A stretch of 64,000 nt of DNA. It comes from Semisulcospira habei (lineage: Eukaryota; Mollusca; Gastropoda; Semisulcospiridae). Location: the NCBI GenBank assembly GCA_036245525.1, contig BTPG01000001.1:180654736-180718735 (forward strand). The letters are read 5' to 3'. Shown in pieces: positions 19,223 to 29,179 of this stretch (position 1 is the stretch's first letter; every line of letters starts with the position of its first letter). Below the pieces are notes generated by a model that ran no database searches, was not told the origin of the DNA, and saw only the letters and a list, made by a program, of their open reading frames with translations. The position numbers and the translations under genes were made by a program.

Positions 19223-20316
19223 TATGGCTCACGTGTATGACGGATTTATATATGTGTGATCTTTGTGACAAGGGCTGGCTTAAGCAGCAGCAAAATCCAG
19301 GTTTTCTGAAAATGTAAGCATTTTTCACACATCTCTCAACCCCCCCTGACCCTGGACATTTGTTGATTGTACATTGCTTAACGTCCCGACAGCAACAAGG
19401 CTTTCTCAGGACGTGCCTGCACTGCTTGTGAAAAAAAAAAATAAATAAATAAAATATAAAATAAAATAAACAGAACATTGAATGTATGTCGCCAGCCGGT
19501 CAAATACGTTAAATAAACCTAACACATGGGGCCTAAATAAAGCTAAGACCATTTAGCAACACACATCCAATATCAAGAGCTACAGGCAGTGCAGACAGTA
19601 GGGAGAGTTTTAAAAAGGCAAATACAGGTGAATGGACAAAGGGTAGACAGAAACACATGCCCCAGAATAGAGAGAAAAACCCACCCTGTGGGGGTGACCA
19701 GGGTGACCCTGGGAACTAAAAAATACCTAACCCCACCCAAGTCCCCCAGGGCAGACCCGGGTGGGGTCTGGTGATGAGTCGACTAAATTAGTATGCATAG
19801 GAAGGTCTTATCTTTGTGCCAAATTTGTTTGAAAATTGAAGCCAAAATGTGGATAATACCTACAATTTTATCAAAAATTGGCATTTTACACACATTTGCC
19901 ACCCTTGACCTTTCCGAGGGGTCATCCAAATTAATATGCATAATTAATCCAAAATTTACGGTAGTATGTATAGAAAGGTCTTACCATCAGGTACCTTTGT
20001 ACCAAGTTTGGGTTTGAAGTTGTGAATAGTATTTGTGAAAAAATAAATTATAATTTTGAAATATTTCCTGATCGCCTGTGACCTTGACCTTTGTAAGAGG
20101 TCACTCAAATTGGTATTTTTAGAAAGGTCTTGCCACAAAGTATCCTTGGGCCAAGTTTGAAGACTGGCTTGAATAGTCTCCTAGAAAATGCCAACGTTAA
20201 AGTTTACCACGGATGACGGCAGACGGCAGACCGACGACGGTGGAGGGACGCCGGACGCCAGACAGACGACCACTGGCCCAAAACATAGACTCACTTTTGC
20301 TTCGCACGTGAGCCCA
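19223..20316 (+). mobile_element. MITE-like element with GGCTCACGTG ends, copy 1
   Basis: Left end GGCTCACGTG and right end CACGTGAGCC form a 10-bp terminal inverted repeat. Internal text holds repeated units with TGACCTTGACCTTT, GGTCA..CAAATT and AGAAAGGTCTT, followed near the right end by CAACGTTAAAGTTTACCACGGA and a run of GACGG/GACGAC. Related elements are at 47991-48858 and 57285-58475. A 405-bp repeat (19362-19766) is nested inside. The family is common-looking for molluscs but I cannot name it. Confidence 0.6.
19362..19766 (+). repeat. 405-bp dispersed repeat, copy 1 (nested)
   Basis: Same sequence as 61563-61960, from TTGATTGTACATTGCTTAAC-like start to GGGCAGACCCGGGTGGGG. It interrupts the GGCTCACGTG element: the flanks correspond to contiguous text in the element copy at 48 kb. 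No coding potential. Confidence 0.65.
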
Positions 20317-20389
20317 AAAAGGTCTCAGTACCTATTCATTTATCCTTGGGAAGTAAAGTTTCATTTAATTTCACTTGTCTTTCTCTCTC

Positions 20390-20391
<2 letters not shown>

Positions 20392-20460
<69 letters not shown>
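20392..20460 (+). repeat. (AC)n microsatellite
   Basis: About 34 AC dinucleotides without interruption. Confidence 0.95.
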
Positions 20461-20463
<3 letters not shown>

Positions 20464-20479
20464 GAATTTCAGACTTCTG

Positions 20480-20671
20480 TTATTTGTAAGTGTCTAAATC
20501 ATCTTGCACTCTCTTAAACTCAACATCATCGATTTTATTGTCCTCTAAAGCTTTACTAATAATAAGTGTCATACTACTCACCTTTGCTCCAGCAAGAGTA
20601 CTTAATGCTTCATGCTTTTGCAGTTTCTTATGAAATCTTTTGTTAAGGGCTTCCAAACCAAAGCATGTCAT
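20480..20671 (-). CDS. Small coiled-coil-like Polinton ORF
   Basis: 63 residues, charged and helical in character, with KRFHKKLQKHEALSTLA near the start and a heptad-like C-terminal half. Similar short ORFs accompany other Polintons as I remember them; function unknown. It faces away from the next gene (20750, plus), and the 78-bp gap could be a divergent promoter. Confidence 0.5.
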   Translation of the reverse strand: MTCFGLEALNKRFHKKLQKHEALSTLAGAKVSSMTLIISKALEDNKIDDVEFKRVQDDLDTYK

Positions 20672-22392
20672 TAGTTAACAATACTGGTTTACTTGTGTCA
20701 AGATTTGTTAAAAAAATAAACAATTTTATAAACACATATAAAAAGCACAATGGAATTTAAATCACAAACAAGCGATAGTACAAACCCGTTTCAATTCAAC
20801 GTGAATGTCAAGTACAATGTCGCACCTACTTACTACCAGAAATTAATTCAAATAAATCAGCTCGACATAGCTGTGTCAGAAGGAGATTCCTTTCAAGTAA
20901 AAGTTCCAAATCCTTTTGATCATTACGTAAACCCACCAATTACACATGATTCAACTGCAAGAAAGTGGTCCTCAAGTCCATTACAGATGTTCCTAAACCA
21001 GCTTAACTTTGCTATACTGTCTTCAACTACTGGCTGCTGTGTTTCTTTTACAGACCACTCGAATCACTCAAACAAACTGATTAGGTCTGTGTTTCGTTTT
21101 CACACTTATTACCAGCTTAGAAAAATACTATCCGAACTTCATGTCCCACACACAGCTGAATCTAGTTTCAACCGGTTTAATAACCCCATGGATATGAAAG
21201 TGTTTGAACTCATCTGTAATGAATTTAACATTAGCACCAAATATGACTTCACACAAAAACTTGATGATCACCATGGTATGGGAACATTGTATTATGCTCT
21301 CAGCCATAGGGTATATCCTAAAGATTACTGGTCTGGTTACACTTCATTCACACAAAAAAATGAAATCTGGTTAGGCTCAATAGAACAAATACAGTCTAAT
21401 GCCTGGACCACATTTTTCTTAGACAGACGTGACAGGTTTAATCAAGCAGGAGTCGAACGCATTAATGAGTCAATCAGAACATATGTGTGGTGTATGCTAG
21501 GAGCACAAGCACAAACAAAATCAAACATCTTAAATGGAAGTGGCAAATTTGAAGCACAAAAACAATTTCTTGCAAACCTGGAAGATGCTATAAACTCAGT
21601 AGTAGTTCTCCCATCAAGCATACAATGCTATCAAGATGTTCTCAGATATGGCAGTGTCACGACACGGGTTTTTTTGGTCTAATTTTGTAGGGGAGTAAGT
21701 TTAGAGGGGTGACAGGGTTCAGTTAGTCACCGGGTAGCGATAGCATAGGTGTCTAGTATTTGGCCTGTACACGAGTATTTGCTGCCGTGCGACAGTTTGG
21801 ATGTGGGCGTACCACATGTGATCGCTCAGTCTGAATGCGATCGGGTGGTTAGTTTTGCACGTGTTTTTACATCACATGACTTAGCAAGCGTTTTTTCGCT
21901 AACCTAACGTTATCCAAATTGTTAAGAGAGTCGCATTTCCAACAGGGAACGAGGCAGTCGTCTTTTGCCAACAGTCTCCGAGGGTGGTTTTCCAGGCGTG
22001 GTTTGCCATTTGCTGGAGGCGAAAAGCAGCTGTGTCAGTCAGTTGTATCGGCCCTGCGATAAGGTTTTGGATCGTCCCCAGAGCCGGTGTCCGAGGAAGG
22101 AGAGAAGAGAGAAGAAGAGCTGTGACGACTTTACCCTGGCTTGTCTTGTCCTTGTTTGTCTTCGTCCTAGCCAGGGCATCTTCAAGGATGACAGTGAGTA
22201 CACGCAACAATTCGTTATTGGCCATTTGCTCGGGAGGTTTGTTTGTGTTTGCTTGTTTTGTTATTATTATTTCGGCTAGTGTATTGGGGGGGGGGGGGGG
22301 GCGCAGGTGCAGAATAGAAGAGAATAGAATGTAGAAGTGAATGCCATCCGTCGTATTTTGTAATATTTAGAGTATCTAGCGGCGGATTAGTT

Positions 22393-22436
22393 ATTGGGAT
22401 TTAATGCCGAGTAGGCGACTAATGTCGTCTCAATAT
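22393..22436 (-). repeat. LINE 3'-end-like block inside the solo LTR
   Basis: TTATTGGGATTTAATGCCGAG followed by AGGCGACTAATG closely matches the 3' terminus (complement) of the I/Nimb-type LINE at 29640. About 45 bp only. Confidence 0.5.
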
Positions 22437-23141
22437 TTAGCATCAGAGGATGTATTCGGAAGTGAGTCATGTGGTGACGTGTAAATATGTATTTTGTTGA
22501 GGTTAAATTTATTGTTTTGGGAGAGAGGTGAAGGGAATATGTTGAGGTTGAATTTATTGTTGCGTGAGAGTGGTGAAGGGAGTATAAGAGACGGCAGTTG
22601 AAGTTGAGGGAAGGGTGATGTGATTATTTTGTTTCTTTTGTTAGTTATTTATATGTGTATTTTTGCACCTGTGTTTTAGTGCATCCAAATTCTGGTTCCT
22701 AATTTAACCCAACGGTGGTGCTGAGAGGAGGCTGATTGTCACTCCGCGTTGTGGGGCTACGACGCCGAACCTGGCTGCTGTTACGAGTGTCGCGGCACAC
22801 CGCGTGTTAGTCAGGTCGGGTCGTCCCACTTATTTCTAACCTGTTTAAGGAAAGTTTTGTATGTTTATAATATTGTAAAGAACGTTAAGATTTATTTCAT
22901 CGCCTCGTAGTGACAGTATTGTGAGAAGAGCTTTGTCATAATGACGGAAAGATTTTGAGTTATTGTACTATTTAAAAGCAGCCTGTGTTACGGAAGACCT
23001 TATCGCGGAACCAAAAGTGTCGAGTTGAGCTGCACTTAACGGTTGTGCTTCAGGCGAGAAGGTCCCATGACGTGAAATATATTGTTTATTCAACTTTCAG
23101 TCAGGTTGAATTAATGATATTTGCTCCATTTGTATACGTGA

Positions 23142-23353
23142 TATTGTTTATTCTGAAACGTTGCTAGTTAGAGGAGCCTTGTTTATTCTGAAATGTTGCT
23201 AGTTAGAGGAGCCTTGTTTATTCTGAAACGTTGCTAGTTAAAGGAGCCTTGTTTATTCTGAAACGTTGCTAGTTAAAGGAGCCTTGTTTATTCTGAAACG
23301 TTGTTAGTTAAAGGATCTTTGTTTGTTCTGAAACGTTGTTAGTTAAAGGAGCC
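23142..23353 (+). repeat. 35-bp tandem repeat, six units
   Basis: Unit of the form TTGTTTATTCTGAAACGTTG-CTAGTTAAAGGAGCC, with the TTGCTAGTTA core starting at 23161, 23196, 23231, 23266, 23301 and 23336. Period is exactly 35 bp. Confidence 0.9.
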
Positions 23354-24241
23354 TTATGCTGCGAATGTCTAGTTTGCTAGAGCATTAGTTTAATTCGAAC
23401 TTGTCGTTCGTGCTCCAGCTGAGATGTAGTAGCTTATGAACAATTTTTTTATATATCAATCTTCGCTTGTTCTAGTAGGCATATTTGGTTCATAAAGTTG
23501 ATATTGTGCTATTTTAACTATTGTATTAAGGAGCCACGTGCTGTGAGGGACTCTTCGCAGAGGCAAAGGCGTTGGTCTAACTGGCGTTGGCGCTTGATGC
23601 TTGTGCTTCCATAGGGGGGCCCAGTGGCGGATGATTTAAGCTTTTCCGTTTGAGTTTTCGTTGTATTAAGGATAGTCATTATTATATATTAGTTTTCTTA
23701 ATTCTGTCTTCATATTTTATTGGAGATATTTTGTTTATCATATATTAGTTTTCTCAGCCTTTTTGCATTAGGGATATTTAGTTTATTAATTTGTTATTTT
23801 GTATTGTGTATTAAGGGTATTTGGTTTGGGGAGTTTGGACGTATGTGTGTGTGAATGTGATGTGTGAATGCATAGATAGGATTGAGTGAGAATAGGTGGT
23901 TGATTGTTAGGGTTGCATGTAATAAACGTCGTCGTCATTGTTCCTCTGGTGTTTGTGTTAGTGTGGGTTGGGTGTATCTCGAGTGTTAGCGCTCATAGCT
24001 CGCACCTCGGAAGCAGGGGTCGTGACAGCCAGATCAAAACTTGACTTTGTGGTAGGCATTGGGTTATACATGTTGCCATCTGACCTTCAACTTCAAATGG
24101 GAACAATAAAAAAATTATAATAATGAAATAATTGTTGCAGGGGGGGGGGGGGGATCAGAAATTAGGACTCAATCAATAAACTTAAGTCCAACAACCACAC
24201 ACTTATAACCATCGCTTGCGCCAGTTACACCACACCAACAC

Positions 24242-24436
24242 CAGCTCTAGTCACGCCAGCACCAGTCACACCAGCACTAACACCAGGACCAACACCATAA
24301 CAACCAGCACCAACACCACAACAACCAGCACCAAAACCACAACAACCACCGGCAAACACACATGAGTTGAAGAGAACTGCATTGGTAATAGGCCTTACTG
24401 GATTAGGGATATTACTTCTTTACCTGTTTCATTAAA
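24242..24436 (+). pseudogene. Proline-rich single-pass membrane protein of the Polinton
   Basis: A repeated CCAGCACCAACACCACAACAA-like run gives a Pro/Gln/Ala-rich stretch (PAPTPQQPAPKPQQ), then HELKRTALVIGLTGLGILLLYLFH and a stop, i.e. a short linker plus a C-terminal membrane helix (key residues LVIGLTGLGILLLYLF). An in-frame TAA (about 24297) separates this from the upstream repeat, and no start is clear, so it is treated as broken. A similar Pro-rich plus membrane layout occurs on the minus strand at 39.7-40.4 kb. Confidence 0.5.
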
Positions 24437-24626
24437 TATCCAGTTATTAATCCTCCTACTGTCACCAGAAAGACTCACACATGCTCTGCCATAAACCTGA
24501 CTACCTTCCCTGCTGTACTTATCAACCAACTAACAACACTGCCTATTATGCCAAGGCAAAGCATCTATTGCTTTCACAGCCAATCTCTTAAGCAAGTCTG
24601 AAATATGTGATAGTTGTTTGTTTTAC

Positions 24627-25668
24627 TCATGACTGTAAGTCTTTTGGGTCAGACGGCGGAGTGGGAGGAGGAGGTGTTGAACCACCACCAGAGACAGCCA
24701 TTACTACAGTGCTAATAATAAATCCAAGAGCTGTAATTAAACTTGCAATTGTGATACCCTGCTCTCTGAAAAGTGTTCTCAATCTCTCAGCTAATGTGTC
24801 TTCATGAAGCATTTTTTGAATAGTTTCTCTAATCCTGTTGACTTGTGTTTTTAATTTTTCTTTCCCAATATTAATTACTTCTAGTTGTGCTGATCTTTCT
24901 ATCTGCAAATCCTTTAATCGTTGTTGTATTCTTTCTTTTATTTCCCACCGTGAGATGGCCTTAGTCGCCTGCTCGGCATTAAACCCAAATAACTAACAAA
25001 CTAACTCTTTTATTTCAATGCTATAATTCTCCTTGTCTACTTTACCTAGTTTTTCCTATTCTTTTTCTATGTGATTATCAAGCTCACATAGTTTGGCTAC
25101 ATCTTTTACCAGTTCACCTCTGAGTGTCTGCAGTGAATTATTTAACCCCATTATCTCTCTCATGGGCAAGGGGGAGTTATTTATTGTTTTCATAGCTTCA
25201 TCCGTAAAAGAGGTTTCTTGTATTGCTCTGTCTGCTATTTCTGATAACCCTTTTACCCCCACCATTTCAATTTCGTGTCCCGTTCGCAAACTTTTGTTTG
25301 TACATCATGAAGAGCACTCTCAAGTTTGCTTGGTAACTTCTCACTACCCACACCAAGATAACGTTGTAGTGCTGCGTCACCACCGACATCAGTTTTGATT
25401 GTACTTAAAGCTCTAAACTTAGCAGGGTTGTTTTTATGGGTTAGATACACTTTTCCTCTGTCTGTATTTACAAATAAGTGATTTTTAAAAAATCAAGTTC
25501 AAAGTGATTAGGATCTAATACTTCTGGCATCTCACCAACATGATCATAAAACAAATTTACTTTGCTTAGTAAAAGTTCTTGATGAAAACTAGAAGTATTT
25601 CTTGTAATGCCCATTGTATTGTCATGGATATCTTCCATTTCATAACCTTCAAATCTTTCCTCTGCCAT
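24627..25668 (-). pseudogene. Polinton coiled-coil membrane protein, frameshifted
   Basis: Reads on the minus strand from MAEERFEGYEM at 25668 through several frames: DHVGEMPEVLDPNHFELDF, then VYLTHKNNPAKFRALSTIK, then GLNNSLQTLRGELVKDV, then a coiled-coil region and REQGITIASLITALGFIIS with a hydrophobic helix, ending in a Pro-rich tail. The first half looks globular, the second a charged coiled coil anchored by one or two membrane segments. Broken by at least two frameshifts (about 25470 and 25270), a stop near 25056 and a 61-bp LINE insertion at 24945-25005. Known Polintons carry similar coiled-coil/membrane ORFs of unproven function. Confidence 0.6.
24945..25005 (+). mobile_element. 61-bp 5'-truncated LINE end with 11-bp target duplication
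   Basis: Sequence CCACCGTGAGATGGCCTTAG...CTGCTCGGCATTAAACCC plus a tail with AACTAAC repeats is the 3' end of the I/Nimb-type LINE found at 29640-35503. It is flanked by TCTTTTATTTC at 24934-24944 and 25006-25016. The host Polinton gene reads in frame across the empty site. Confidence 0.88.
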
Positions 25669-25831
25669 TGTTGTATTTTTATTTAATAATTATTTGTGAT
25701 TTTGCATAAATAAATGACACAGTCCTATGGCTCAAAGTTAGACCCATACAGAAAACTACGTGAACCTCTAGGTGTTAACCCTTATCATTCGGAATACACC
25801 AGTGTGTGAAATAAGTTTGACTAAAATAGTT

Positions 25832-25893
25832 CAAGGGTAGTGCCAGAATAGTTTGGCGCCTCTAGGCGCCAAGCTATTCTGGCACCACCCTTG
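25832..25893. repeat. 62-nt near-perfect hairpin
   Basis: Arms of 29 nt (25832-25860 and 25865-25893) around loop TCTA. All but two positions pair by Watson-Crick rules; one exception is A-C and one is G-U. Ends CAAGGGT...ACCCTTG, centre TTGGCGCC/GGCGCCAA. Confidence 0.92.
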
Positions 25894-26250
25894 ACCTAAA
25901 GGCATTGGTCTATATCCTTATCTGTAAGTACTATAATGTAGCTTGCATATGGCAGTGTACAAATTTGAAACATTAGCCTCAGTATGATATGGGTTAAGGG
26001 TATTAGGCAATCAATTGTTATCACAAACAATCCTAGCACCATAGATCAAAACCAAACTCTTACTGTTAAGTTTCTAAACCTAGGTCCCAATAATGTTATT
26101 GTTCCTGGTACTGCACGCCTTGCTTTTAACATTGAACTTTCATCAGAATCTGACGTGAACAGAACACTAGTTGGTAATGTTGCTAGAGCAATTATTAAAA
26201 CTATTAAAGTTAAACTTGAAGGTCAAAAAGTGTTTAGTTTAGATGAAGCA

Positions 26251-27238
26251 TGTTACAATTGTGGTTGTGTTGTCCTGAGAGAGCATACATGTGTTAATCG
26301 TAGGAAACGATCCAATATTTATTTGAGCTATCATGGTTACGTATCACGTACATTTTCAGTGAGATTCTTTATCGTTCGTGCATGATGGCGGATTTGGTTT
26401 TGTTATGATATGCTAATTTTAGTCCGGAAGCTTCTAGAAAAGTCGCATGGAGAAGAGCGGTCGATTTTGCGTAGATTAGCTGAGAATGAACCAGAACGTT
26501 CGAATCAGGGTCGCGCTGCCTAGTGACCTCGTACATGTGACGTCAAAAGAGTAAGGAACATTTTTGTAACACAGTAGCAAAGTTGCTAGTCATAGTTGTT
26601 TACCGTGCGCGTGAAATTAGCAGCCGTTCTTTGTGTGTTGTGAAAAGTTGTAAGCGGTTTGCCATATTTTTGTGTGATATCATTACATATTGGGATTTGG
26701 GGCTGAAATGAGCAGTCGAATTTTGTAGACCAGTTTAGTTATTCTAGAAAGTTCATTTTAAAAATTAATATTTATGAGTTTCAGTAATGTGTTCCGTTCT
26801 GATTGGTTGCGTTGTGTAAATTCATTAGATTTTTCTGAAAAGTGGTTTTACTATAAAAGTTGTTGCTAGTAAGCCATGGGTGTACATTGTCAGGCATTGT
26901 CAGTTGTAGGGACACACAGTTTATCATAGGTACGTGGCCCGTATAGGGTGTACATTGTGAGAGACGCAGCGTAACGGTGGTGTATGTTGTGTGAGAAACT
27001 TTGTGTTGCCAGTGTTGACATTTGCAGAAGAGAAGACATTGTATCAGTGTAGGTGCATTTGGAAATGCATGTGTGCAGATCGCATCGCTGAATTAAAATA
27101 TTGTTGGAACTGTTACTCCAGTATTGTCTACATCCTTAAGCCACGTGTGACAGGTTGCAGCTGAATGAAGTTTATTTAAAAGAACCTTACTTGCGTGCGT
27201 CTGGTGTGTTTATCATGCTAGGACTACACCACGTAACA
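26251..27238 (+). mobile_element. 988-bp solo LTR in the capsid-candidate gene
   Basis: Starts TGTTACAATTGTGG and ends CACGTAACA (TGTTAC/GTAACA inverted ends). Flanked by AAGCA (26246-26250) and AAGCT (27239-27243), a 5-bp duplication with one change. Removal restores phase of the flanking gene. A TATA-like ACTATAAAAG is near 26850. A related, shorter LTR is at 45499-46005. Orientation is set by the TATA-like motif and is tentative. Confidence 0.8.
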
Positions 27239-27838
27239 AAGCTGATGTTTTCTACTGCTACAAAGATCTGTGGCTCACTAAGGAAGAATGAGAAGACCGT
27301 GTTTACCTAGGCATACAGTCAGATAACGTTGCCAAACTTAGAATCAATGCAGAGCGACAAATCTATCACTCCTACCAAAGACGTTATATTAGCAGACACA
27401 TATGGAATTAGATTTTATATTCCACTTGAATTTGAAATCCTAACAGCACAATTGCCTTATTACTAAGGAGCACTGAGCTTTGAACTAACTTTTAATGACT
27501 ACTCCAAAGTTTTCAGATCATCTGGCACAGACAGAACGTACAAGATCTCAATTATCTCTTTGGAATATGAAATTGTCACACGTACTAAATTAGCTAGACT
27601 CATACAAAATCAACCAATACCTGACAGACAAGTATTCACTTTGGCTAGATTTACGCAGTACAGTCCTACCTACACGGATCAGGTCATCCCATCGAGAATG
27701 GAAGTGACGGAATTACAATTCAGATAACAAAAAAAGGAGCAATAAATATTTATCTGTATCTGATTTATGATGCACAATTCTACATTCAAGAAAGCAGACT
27801 AAGTGGTGCCGTGTATTAAAATTATATTTTGTTTTAAA

Positions 27839-28433
27839 ATGAACTTGCTGAAGCTTGATCCTCACTGTGGTTTGTTTTGTGGTGCCACAGGCTGTGGGAA
27901 AACTGAATTTGTTCTTGACTTATTGCAAACAAAATACATCTATCATTTTGAAAACATTGAGATATTCTGTCATACAATCAAACACAACAAAGCTTATGAC
28001 AACTGTTTATTCATTTGGACTGACCACAACATTTATTTAGTCGACCCTGAGAAAAAACTAAATGACTACCTGCATTATTTTTACAAGCAATTTCAAGGGC
28101 AGCCAACTTTGTTTATAACTGATGATTGCTCTGCAGAAAAAGACATTTTAAGAAGAGAAACACTTTAGCAGAACTTACCTTCAGTGGCAGACATGCAAAC
28201 ATCAGTGTCTGGATTCTCACTCAGAAATATAATGCTGTACTAAAAGATTTCTGAGAGCAACTAAAGTTTATCTGTTAGTTTTACTGTAAGGACCGTGATA
28301 GTTTTGAAGACTGTCTCAGGACGAACGATGTTATACCCAACAAGCACGAATGAGACATAAAAAACAAACTGAAAGCAACTAAACATCTAAAGTTTATCTT
28401 AAAGACAGATCAGCCAGGATTAATAAATTAATT
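27839..28433 (+). pseudogene. Polinton A32/FtsK-type packaging ATPase
   Basis: Walker A GATGCGKT is at residues 15-22 and Walker B FITDDCS has its acidic pair at about 95-96. Upstream of Walker B is a VDPEKKLNDYL block typical of Polinton ATPases. This enzyme family pumps DNA into preformed capsids. The first 110 codons (to 28168) are open; a frameshift at about 28160 then moves to a frame with LTFSGRHANISVWILTQKYN, followed by in-frame stops at about 28220-28360. The gene is dead but the amino-acid record is clear. It starts about 40 bp after the end of the capsid-candidate gene on the same strand. Confidence 0.85.
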
Positions 28434-28457
28434 CATCCGTTTGTTTTGGTCATAAAA

Positions 28458-28790
28458 ATGATGGACAGACAAGTTGATATTACAGACTACTTCAGAGACA
28501 TCCATCACTTTGAAGACATAAGAACACATTTCAAACAACCGCTTGCGCTTGCTATAACTCCAATAGCAGCACCAATAGTGATATACGTGACACATAAGAT
28601 GACTTAGGAATATATTGATGATCAACCATTTGTAGAGTACATTCCTGTTGATTTTAGGACATATAATTTTATAGTTGATGATAACTGATTTAAGACAGTG
28701 TGTGAACACATACACCAACAACTACAAAAAACTAAATGTTCATTTTGAGCGTGTTACAGTCAATAAAGTGATATTACATACATGGTATAT
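28458..28790 (+). pseudogene. Small Polinton ORF, dead tandem copy
   Basis: Starts MMDRQVDITDYF and parallels the intact ORF at 28824-29144 (MMDGQVDITDCF) along its length; both contain VIYVTxxMT and PFVEx. Stops within (about 28606 and 28686) kill it. Tandem duplication followed by decay of the first copy is the simplest reading. Confidence 0.75.
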
Positions 28791-28823
28791 TTTCAATATA
28801 TTATTTTGTTTTGGTTATGAAAA

Positions 28824-29144
28824 ATGATGGATGGACAAGTTGATATTACAGACTGCTTTAGTTATATCCAGCATGTTGATTGGTTAAGAAAAAAATTCAA
28901 ACAACCTGACATAACACCAATAGTAACACCAGCAGTGATATACGTGACATATCAAATGACTTTGGAATTATTTGAGGAGCTACCATTTGTAGAGTTCATG
29001 ACTGTTGATTTTAAGACACATACCTTTGAAGTTGACGATAACTGGTTTGAGACAGTGTGTGAACAAATATTCAGACAACTATGCAAACTGAATCTGTTTA
29101 TTGTAGGTGTTACAGTCAATAAAATGGTATTACATATAATGTAA
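28824..29144 (+). CDS. Small Polinton ORF, intact tandem copy
   Basis: 106 residues, uninterrupted, acidic, with VIYVTYQMTLELFEELPFVE in the middle (20 residues) and a hydrophobic C-terminus. No known domain recognised. It lies between the packaging ATPase and the DNA polymerase on the same strand, and is preceded by the decayed paralogue at 28458-28790. It is one of few unbroken Polinton frames here, though the element as a whole cannot function. Confidence 0.55.
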   Translation: MMDGQVDITDCFSYIQHVDWLRKKFKQPDITPIVTPAVIYVTYQMTLELFEELPFVEFMTVDFKTHTFEVDDNWFETVCEQIFRQLCKLNLFIVGVTVNKMVLHIM

Positions 29145-29179
29145 TTTTTTTTATTTATTATTTTGTTGGTTTAAAAAAA

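Larger units (their letters stand above)
21655..24027. mobile_element. 2373-bp solo LTR in a Polinton gene
   Basis: Starts TGTCACGAC and ends GTCGTGACA, so the ends are TG...CA and inverted over nine bases. It is flanked by GGCAG (21650-21654) and GCCAG (24028-24032), a 5-bp duplication with one later change. A polyadenylation-like AATAAA near 23921 sits at the expected 3' side. No coding region or second LTR exists, so this is best read as a solo LTR left by recombination. It is long for an LTR; an unusual non-autonomous element is the alternative. Confidence 0.75.
20750..24107 (+). pseudogene. Polinton virion-type protein of unknown function, split by a solo LTR
   Basis: The left part (20750-21654) encodes about 302 residues with no stop; the right part (24028-24107) continues in frame for about 26 residues after removal of the 2373-bp insert plus one 5-bp duplication. 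The left part starts MEFKSQTSDSTNPFQ, contains LGSIEQIQSNAWTTFFLDRRDR (shown here in two pieces: LGSIEQIQS, FFLDRRDR) and ends at LRYGS before LTR sequence. Composition (beta-rich, Asn/Thr-rich N-terminal half) would fit a structural protein, but no catalytic motif is visible and I do not recognise the family with certainty. Apart from the insertion it looks little damaged. Confidence 0.55.
25714..27800 (+). pseudogene. Candidate capsid gene of the Polinton, interrupted
   Basis: An N-terminal piece starts MTQSYGSKLDPYR at 25714 and stops at about 25808; a middle piece (about 25990-26250) holds LTVKFLNLGPNNVIVPGTARLAF; the C-terminal part follows the solo LTR at 27239 with DVFYCYKDLW, FYIPLEFEIL and a last block near 27727-27800, with several stops. 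Beta-rich content, position next to the packaging ATPase, and similarity by eye to proteins next to that ATPase in other Polintons make a jelly-roll major capsid protein the best guess, but it is not proven. The 62-nt hairpin at 25832 and the LTR at 26251 interrupt it. Confidence 0.5.

Noticed and set aside
28428..28721. 97-codon minus-strand ORF
   Set aside because: Antisense shadow of the duplicated small Polinton gene; no coding resemblance.
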